From assembly GCA_965660355.1 (NCBI GenBank), contig CBFHZN010000032.1, positions 1-9,988 of the forward strand: a stretch of DNA of 9,988 nt, read 5' to 3'. This document shows, piece by piece, positions 6,030 through 9,988 of the stretch. How positions within the stretch are numbered: the first letter of the stretch is position 1; the number at the start of each line of letters is the position of its first letter. Position numbers and translations under genes: made by a program. The stretch comes from CAJXVY01 sp965660355. Its GTDB lineage: Bacteria > Actinomycetota > Actinomycetes > Actinomycetales > Microbacteriaceae. Under the pieces are notes generated by a model. It was not told where the DNA came from. It did not search any database and saw only the letters and a list, made by a program, of their open reading frames with translations.

Positions 6030-7391
6030 TTAGCTATTTGAAACGCTCAGCATTCCTCGACTGGCAGCGATATCACTGCAGGCTGAATCCAAAACATCCA
6101 AGGCTTCCAAAAGCAAGGCGTTTGTTATTGCAAGTGGTGGGAGCATGCGAATAACGTTTCCATATGTACCAGCGCTGAGCGGAATAACTCCACGCTCATA
6201 GCAGGAGCGCAGAATCTCTTCTGTTAGCGGTGCATCGGGGTTCAAAGTATTGGGTTCCACAACCTCTAAGGCTTGCATAGCACCCTTACCCCGTCTTTCT
6301 GCAAGGAATGGATATCTGTTGACCATGACATCAAGCCGCTCTTGCATGATTTCACCTATTTCCATTGCTCTGTTGAGCCATGGACCACTTTCAAACTGTT
6401 CCATTACGGCAACTGCAGCAGCAACTGCAGTTGGTGAACCACCAAAGGTTCCGCCTAATCCTCCGGGGTGACTCATGTCCATGATGTCTGCTCTGCCGAC
6501 AACGGCACTAACCGGCATTCCTCCAGCAATACCTTTGGCTACCGTTACCAGATCAGGCTGGAATCCCTCTTCGTATTCATAGGCGAACCACTTGCCTGTT
6601 CTGGCCATACCCGACTGCACCTCATCAGCGACCATGATGATGCCGTTTTCTTTAGCCCATCGTCCTAAGGTTGACAAAAATCCTTCAGCTGGAATTATGA
6701 AACCACCCTCGCCCTGAATAGGCTCAATAACCATGCAGGCCAACTGGTCTGCACCAACTCTTTTTTCTAGGTAGTTAATTGCCCTCATGGCAGCCTGCTC
6801 ACCAGTCATTCCCTCTGGGTCTCTAAGTGGATAGGACATGGGGGCGTGAGTGACAGAAGTTGCCAGTGGTCCGTAATTGGTGCCATAGGGGTGACGCTTG
6901 AAATTCATCGCCATGGTCAGATTGGTTCGACCGTGGTAGGCGTGGTCAAAAACTGCGACTTCGTGCCTGCCGGTTGCCAATCTGGCGATTTTGACGACAT
7001 TTTCCAACGCCTCCGCACCAGTGACAAAAAAGGCCGCTTTCTTTGAAAAATCACCCTTCATGTTTGAAGTCAACAGCTCTGCTGCCCGAACATATGGTTC
7101 ATAGGGGGTAACGGTGAAAAGGGTGTGGGTGAAATGATTGGCCTGATTTGAAACAGCATCAACAACCTGTTGGTTGGTGTGGCCAATTGTGACAACGCCA
7201 ATACCGCTTCCCAGATCTATAAATTGGTTTCCATCAACATCGCGCATGATGGCGCCATCCGCCCCGTCGATATAAACAGGAAGCAAAGCGCCAACACCTG
7301 CGGATACGACCTGCTGTCGTCTGGAGTGCAGACTTGTCGATGCGGGACCCGGAATGTCTGTTCTTAGTATTCTGCGCTGCTCTAAATCCAT
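6030..7391 (-). CDS. gabT: 4-aminobutyrate aminotransferase (class III, PLP-dependent)
   Basis: Transfers the amino group of GABA (and often other omega-amino acids) to 2-oxoglutarate, giving succinic semialdehyde and glutamate. The 453-residue protein is the length of actinobacterial GabT. Fold-type I class III landmarks: DVDGNQFIDLGSGIGV (51-66), the phosphate-binding TGAEALENVVKIAR (124-137), EPIQGEGG (223-230), the pyridine-nitrogen aspartate D256 in VADEVQSG, and the Schiff-base lysine K286 in TVAKGIAGGMP. It is followed 48 bases later by ald. No succinate-semialdehyde dehydrogenase or GABA transporter is in the window, so the physiological amine donor is uncertain; 5-aminovalerate or another omega-amino acid is possible. 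No good Shine-Dalgarno site precedes the ATG; instead a TACAAT hexamer ends six bases before it, suggesting a leaderless message. Confidence 0.93.
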   Translation of the reverse strand: MDLEQRRILRTDIPGPASTSLHSRRQQVVSAGVGALLPVYIDGADGAIMRDVDGNQFIDLGSGIGVVTIGHTNQQVVDAVSNQANHFTHTLFTVTPYEPYVRAAELLTSNMKGDFSKKAAFFVTGAEALENVVKIARLATGRHEVAVFDHAYHGRTNLTMAMNFKRHPYGTNYGPLATSVTHAPMSYPLRDPEGMTGEQAAMRAINYLEKRVGADQLACMVIEPIQGEGGFIIPAEGFLSTLGRWAKENGIIMVADEVQSGMARTGKWFAYEYEEGFQPDLVTVAKGIAGGMPVSAVVGRADIMDMSHPGGLGGTFGGSPTAVAAAVAVMEQFESGPWLNRAMEIGEIMQERLDVMVNRYPFLAERRGKGAMQALEVVEPNTLNPDAPLTEEILRSCYERGVIPLSAGTYGNVIRMLPPLAITNALLLEALDVLDSACSDIAASRGMLSVSNS

Positions 7392-7397
7392 GACCCA

Positions 7398-7403
7398 ATT
7401 GTA
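7398..7403 (-). promoter_or_regulatory. Candidate -10 element for a leaderless gabT transcript
   Basis: On the minus strand this reads TACAAT, five of six matches to TATAAT, and is followed by TGGGTC and then the gabT ATG. Transcription starting about seven bases after the hexamer would begin at the A of the ATG. No convincing -35 hexamer was found 16-18 bases upstream, which is common in Actinobacteria. Confidence 0.5.
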
Positions 7404-7455
7404 GGCGTATTCGCACTAACACACCTTTTCCAAACGCCGAATGTTCAGCTAGCTC

Positions 7456-7461
7456 TAAGCT
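7456..7461 (+). promoter_or_regulatory. Candidate -10 element for a leaderless dxr transcript
   Basis: TAAGCT fits the TANNNT form of actinobacterial -10 elements and ends six bases before the dxr ATG, mirroring the gabT side. The intervening GGAGAG looks like a ribosome site but lies only two bases from the ATG, which is too close for normal use. A leadered message from a promoter further upstream is the alternative. Confidence 0.35.
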
Positions 7462-7467
7462 GGAGAG

Positions 7468-8568
7468 ATGCAATCAAAGAAAGTAATCGTACTCGGCTCC
7501 ACAGGTTCCATCGGCACTCAGGCTTTGGAAGTTATTGCAGAAAACCCGGATAGATTTCAGTTGGTTGGAATTGCTGCTGGTAGTAACACTGAGCTGGCGA
7601 AAGCTCAGGCTGCAAGCTTTGGGATTGGCCAAACGGAGATTGCTTTTGGCTCTCGGGAGGCCTCGCAGATGGCCAAGGATCTTGACGCAGACGTTGTTGT
7701 CAATGGCATAACGGGCTCTGTCGGTCTGGGTCCAACCCTTTCCACTTTGGAAAGCGGAAAAACCCTTGCCCTTGCCAATAAAGAGTCTTTGATTGTTGGT
7801 GGGGAGCTGGTGAAAGCAATGGCCTCGCCAGAACAGATAGTGCCGGTGGATTCTGAGCACTCGGCAATAGCCCAGTGTCTTTGGGCTGGTCAGCCGAACG
7901 AAGTTGCGAGATTGATTTTGACTGCTAGCGGGGGACCATTTAGAGGGTGGAGCAAAAAAGAGTTGCAAGATGTAACCCCAGCTCAAGCTTTAGCTCACCC
8001 AACTTGGGTGATGGGGCGGGTTGTGACAACAAACTCTGCGACCTTGGTCAACAAGGGGCTAGAGCTAATTGAGGCACATTTATTATTCGATGTTGAATTT
8101 GAAAAAATTGCGATAACCGTTCACCCACAGTCAATTGTTCACTCGATGGTTGAGTTTATAGATGGATCCACAATTGCCCAGTGCTCGCCTCCAGACATGA
8201 GATTGCCAATTGCCTTGGGAATGAGTTGGCCCCAGCGAACCCCTAAAGCAGTTGCCAGCCTAGATTTCAGCTCAAGTCAAAATTGGCAGTTCGAGGCTTT
8301 AGATGAGCAGGTTTTTAGTGCTGTCAGAATTGCTCGAGAGGTAGGGATGGCAGGTAAAACCTATCCAGCCGTATATAACGCGAGCAACGAGCAAGCGGTA
8401 GAGGCTTTTCATGAGGGTCGAATCGGTTTTTTGCAGATTACGGAGATTATTGAGAGCGCTATTGAGGCACACTCTGCAGATTCGGAAATGAGTCTCGAAG
8501 GTGTTTTGGAAGCAGAGCGTTGGGCCCGCGAATTCGCCGATGGCCTAATTGACCAAATTAACAGCTAG
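7468..8568 (+). CDS. dxr: 1-deoxy-D-xylulose 5-phosphate reductoisomerase
   Basis: Second enzyme of the MEP pathway: rearranges and reduces 1-deoxy-D-xylulose 5-phosphate to 2-C-methyl-D-erythritol 4-phosphate using NADPH and a divalent metal. The 366-residue protein has the NADPH-binding GSTGSIGTQ (10-18) right after the N-terminus, NKESLIVGGE (104-113), the metal ligands D128 and E130 in VPVDSEHSA and E199 in NKGLELIEA, the flexible-loop region HPTWVMG (177-183), and HPQSIVHSMVEF (219-230). An in-frame TAA at 7456 rules out any longer form, so the ATG at 7468 is secure. It leads the dxr-protease-ispG cluster; the following gene begins within 20 bases of its stop. The frame on the opposite strand is a shadow. 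Confidence 0.96.
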   Translation: MQSKKVIVLGSTGSIGTQALEVIAENPDRFQLVGIAAGSNTELAKAQAASFGIGQTEIAFGSREASQMAKDLDADVVVNGITGSVGLGPTLSTLESGKTLALANKESLIVGGELVKAMASPEQIVPVDSEHSAIAQCLWAGQPNEVARLILTASGGPFRGWSKKELQDVTPAQALAHPTWVMGRVVTTNSATLVNKGLELIEAHLLFDVEFEKIAITVHPQSIVHSMVEFIDGSTIAQCSPPDMRLPIALGMSWPQRTPKAVASLDFSSSQNWQFEALDEQVFSAVRIAREVGMAGKTYPAVYNASNEQAVEAFHEGRIGFLQITEIIESAIEAHSADSEMSLEGVLEAERWAREFADGLIDQINS

Positions 8569-8587
8569 CCAGAGTATCGTTTCACTC

Positions 8588-9901
8588 GTGGAGAGCATTT
8601 ATTACGTCCTTGGAATAGCTTTTATGGTGATTGGGCTGGCCATTTCGATTGGCTTGCACGAATTGGGTCACCTTATTCCCGCCAAACTTTTTGGTGTTCG
8701 GGTGAAGCAATACATGATTGGTTTCGGCCCCACCGTTTGGTCAAAACAAAAAGGCGAGACCGAGTATGGAATTAAGGGCATTCCGCTTGGTGGCTATATC
8801 TCCATGATTGGCATGTTTCCTCCAGAAAGGGAGGGAAAAAAAGCTCGACTTTTTCAATCTTCAATCCAACAGGCTCGTGAAGAACACCTGGGTGAAATAT
8901 CTGAGGAGGACAAGGGCAGAGAGTTTTATCGCCTGAGTGTTCCCAAAAAACTAATCGTCATGCTCGGTGGACCATTCATGAATTTCTTGCTGGGGATGGT
9001 ACTAATCATGTCAGCACTGAGCTTTATCGGCTCCCCGCAGCTTTCGATGAGTATCAACCAGGTTTTGCCTTGCGTTCAAGGAAGTGGAGAAGAGGGTGAG
9101 TGTCAGGCAGGAGACCCACAATCGCCTGCTTTGGAAGCGGGGTTTGAAGCTGGAGACACGGTTACCGCTGTGAACGGCGCGCAGGTCTCAAGCTGGGATG
9201 AGGCAATCGAGCGAATGAATGTCCAGCCCGGAAGCGCAGTTTCAGTTGAAGTTGATAGAAACGGTGAGGCAACATCGCTGGTTGTTACCCCTGTTTGGAT
9301 TGAACGGGCAGTGTTTGATTCGGAAACCTCAGAGTTGATTCGAGATGAAAGCGGAAACCCTGTCACTGAACTTAGGCCATTTCTGGGAGTCAGGCTGGAA
9401 TCAGACCTGACACCAATGTCTTTGGGGGACTCTTTTGCAATGGGCATCGATGCCACCGGCAGCGTTTTTGAGCTGGTGCTGCAACTTCCACAAAACTTGG
9501 CCGAAGTATTTGTTTCGACCTTTGGCCCAGAGGAGCGAAATCCAAATGGTCCAATATCTATTTTGGGAGTGGCTCAAATTTCAGGTGAGATTGCTTCAAG
9601 CGATCAAGCTAGCTTCGAAGCAAGACTGGGCAGCGGCTTATTGATCATGGGAAGTTTGAACTTTGCTCTTTTCGTATTCAACCTGATTCCCCTACTGCCT
9701 CTTGATGGCGGTCACGCTGCCGGAGCAATCTATGAGGGGCTAAAACGCAGAACGTTCAAATCCTTTGGCAAAAAAGATCCCGGGCCGGTTGACACGGCAA
9801 AAATGATTCCTCTCGCCTACGGAGTTTGGGCTTTGCTGATGGGAACAGGACTTCTTTTGATAGTTGCAGATATCGTTAACCCAATATCAATTTTCGGATA
9901 G
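8588..9901 (+). CDS. rip1: M50 site-2 zinc metalloprotease (Rip1/RseP family)
   Basis: Intramembrane protease that cuts membrane-bound regulators such as anti-sigma factors after a first cleavage. From the GTG at 8588 the protein has 437 residues. The zinc motif HELGH is at 24-28 in the first membrane helix; the third metal-ligand motif LDGGHA is at 372-377; GIPLGGYISMIGMFPP and VMLGGPFMNFLLG mark the conserved membrane-associated strand and second helix. Between them lies a PDZ domain (about 178-236, EAGFEAGDTVTAVNG) that gates substrate access, with C162 and C172 just before it as a possible disulfide. Later helices are at about 353-371 and 410-430. A TTG at 8549 would add 13 poorly conserved residues and overlap dxr by 20 bases; the GTG gives the usual distance of about 22 residues before HELGH. 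The position between dxr and ispG matches M. tuberculosis Rip1 (Rv2869c). Confidence 0.93.
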   Translation: MESIYYVLGIAFMVIGLAISIGLHELGHLIPAKLFGVRVKQYMIGFGPTVWSKQKGETEYGIKGIPLGGYISMIGMFPPEREGKKARLFQSSIQQAREEHLGEISEEDKGREFYRLSVPKKLIVMLGGPFMNFLLGMVLIMSALSFIGSPQLSMSINQVLPCVQGSGEEGECQAGDPQSPALEAGFEAGDTVTAVNGAQVSSWDEAIERMNVQPGSAVSVEVDRNGEATSLVVTPVWIERAVFDSETSELIRDESGNPVTELRPFLGVRLESDLTPMSLGDSFAMGIDATGSVFELVLQLPQNLAEVFVSTFGPEERNPNGPISILGVAQISGEIASSDQASFEARLGSGLLIMGSLNFALFVFNLIPLLPLDGGHAAGAIYEGLKRRTFKSFGKKDPGPVDTAKMIPLAYGVWALLMGTGLLLIVADIVNPISIFG

Positions 9902-9948
9902 GAACAGTTCTGGGCTGTGTGCTGTTTATCCTTAAGTCAGAAAAATAC

Positions 9949-9954
9949 GAAGGA
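9949..9954 (+). promoter_or_regulatory. Ribosome-binding site of ispG
   Basis: GAAGGA lies five bases before the ATG at 9960, a good Shine-Dalgarno match at normal spacing. It supports the start chosen for the truncated gene. Between it and that start is an ATG-TAA (9955-9960) whose stop shares its last base with the real start. Confidence 0.65.
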
Positions 9955-9959
9955 ATGTA

Positions 9960-9988
9960 ATGCCAGCAGTTAATCTTGGTCTCCCAAA
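9960..9988 (+). CDS. ispG: IspG, (E)-4-hydroxy-3-methylbut-2-enyl-diphosphate synthase, 5' end only
   Basis: Only nine complete codons plus two bases are present before the window ends, encoding MPAVNLGLP and probably K. That start is characteristic of actinobacterial IspG (GcpE), an iron-sulfur enzyme late in the MEP pathway, and the position after dxr and the Rip1-type protease is the conserved order in Actinobacteria. A ribosome site at correct spacing supports the start. Identification rests on these few residues plus synteny, so it is probable rather than shown. The 58 bases between the protease and this gene hold no convincing terminator, consistent with one dxr-rip1-ispG operon. Confidence 0.72.

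Noticed and set aside
7474..7986. Antisense open frame of 170 codons inside dxr
   Set aside because: Lies wholly opposite a securely identified enzyme gene; its translation has no recognisable domain and looks like a codon-bias shadow.
9903..9926. AACAG...CTGTT inverted repeat as a terminator before ispG
   Set aside because: Only five base pairs around a 14-base loop and no following T run; the dxr-rip1-ispG order is normally co-transcribed.
1..9988. Mobile elements, CRISPR arrays, tRNA or rRNA genes
   Set aside because: No transposase or integrase, no regularly spaced repeats and no tRNA-like fold or rRNA motif was seen on either strand.

Overview
This window looks like chromosomal DNA from a free-living, streamlined actinobacterium, most likely Microbacteriaceae-like. 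The evidence is the dxr-rip1/rseP-ispG order typical of Actinobacteria, actinobacterial-type GabT, alanine dehydrogenase and Tag sequences, very short intergenic gaps, and a base composition that by eye is moderate rather than GC-rich. The closest fit I can suggest is a freshwater or marine Luna-type lineage, but the genus is inference. No tRNA, rRNA, insertion sequence, prophage, CRISPR array or long unexplained gap was seen; coding density is very high and no gene-free stretch exceeds about 100 bases.

Layout. (1) 1-578, plus strand: the 3' part of a YaaA/DUF328 peroxide-stress gene, cut by the window edge. (2) 584-3865, minus strand, read right to left: an Lrp/AsnC regulator, an O6-methylguanine-DNA methyltransferase, a 3-methyladenine DNA glycosylase I (Tag), an ECF-type sigma factor, and a single-pass membrane protein with the layout of an anti-sigma factor or sensor. 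Spacing runs from a 1-base overlap to about 50 bases, so this could be one transcription unit. (3) 3966-4973, plus strand: a small membrane-anchored FtsK/SpoIIIE-type ATPase whose 3' end overlaps the 3' end of the next gene by 99 bases. (4) 4875-7391, minus strand: gabT then ald, a likely amino-acid catabolic operon. (5) 7468 to the end, plus strand: dxr, an M50 site-2 protease (Rip1/RseP type), and the first ten codons of ispG. dxr and ispG are MEP-pathway enzymes for isoprenoid precursors; the protease releases membrane-bound regulators.

How they may work together: the left half has a stress and DNA-repair flavour (YaaA, Ogt, Tag, ECF sigma with a membrane partner), and the protease on the right belongs to a family that cleaves anti-sigma factors. 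The middle is nitrogen/carbon catabolism: GabT moves amino groups and Ald interconverts alanine and pyruvate. An Lrp/AsnC protein lies about 1 kb from ald, as expected for an AldR-like regulator. The gabT/dxr divergent region carries two -10-like hexamers, each ending six bases before its ATG, which suggests leaderless transcripts in both directions. I found no clearly new system; the most unusual elements are the sigma/membrane-protein pair, the convergent coding overlap and the leaderless pair.
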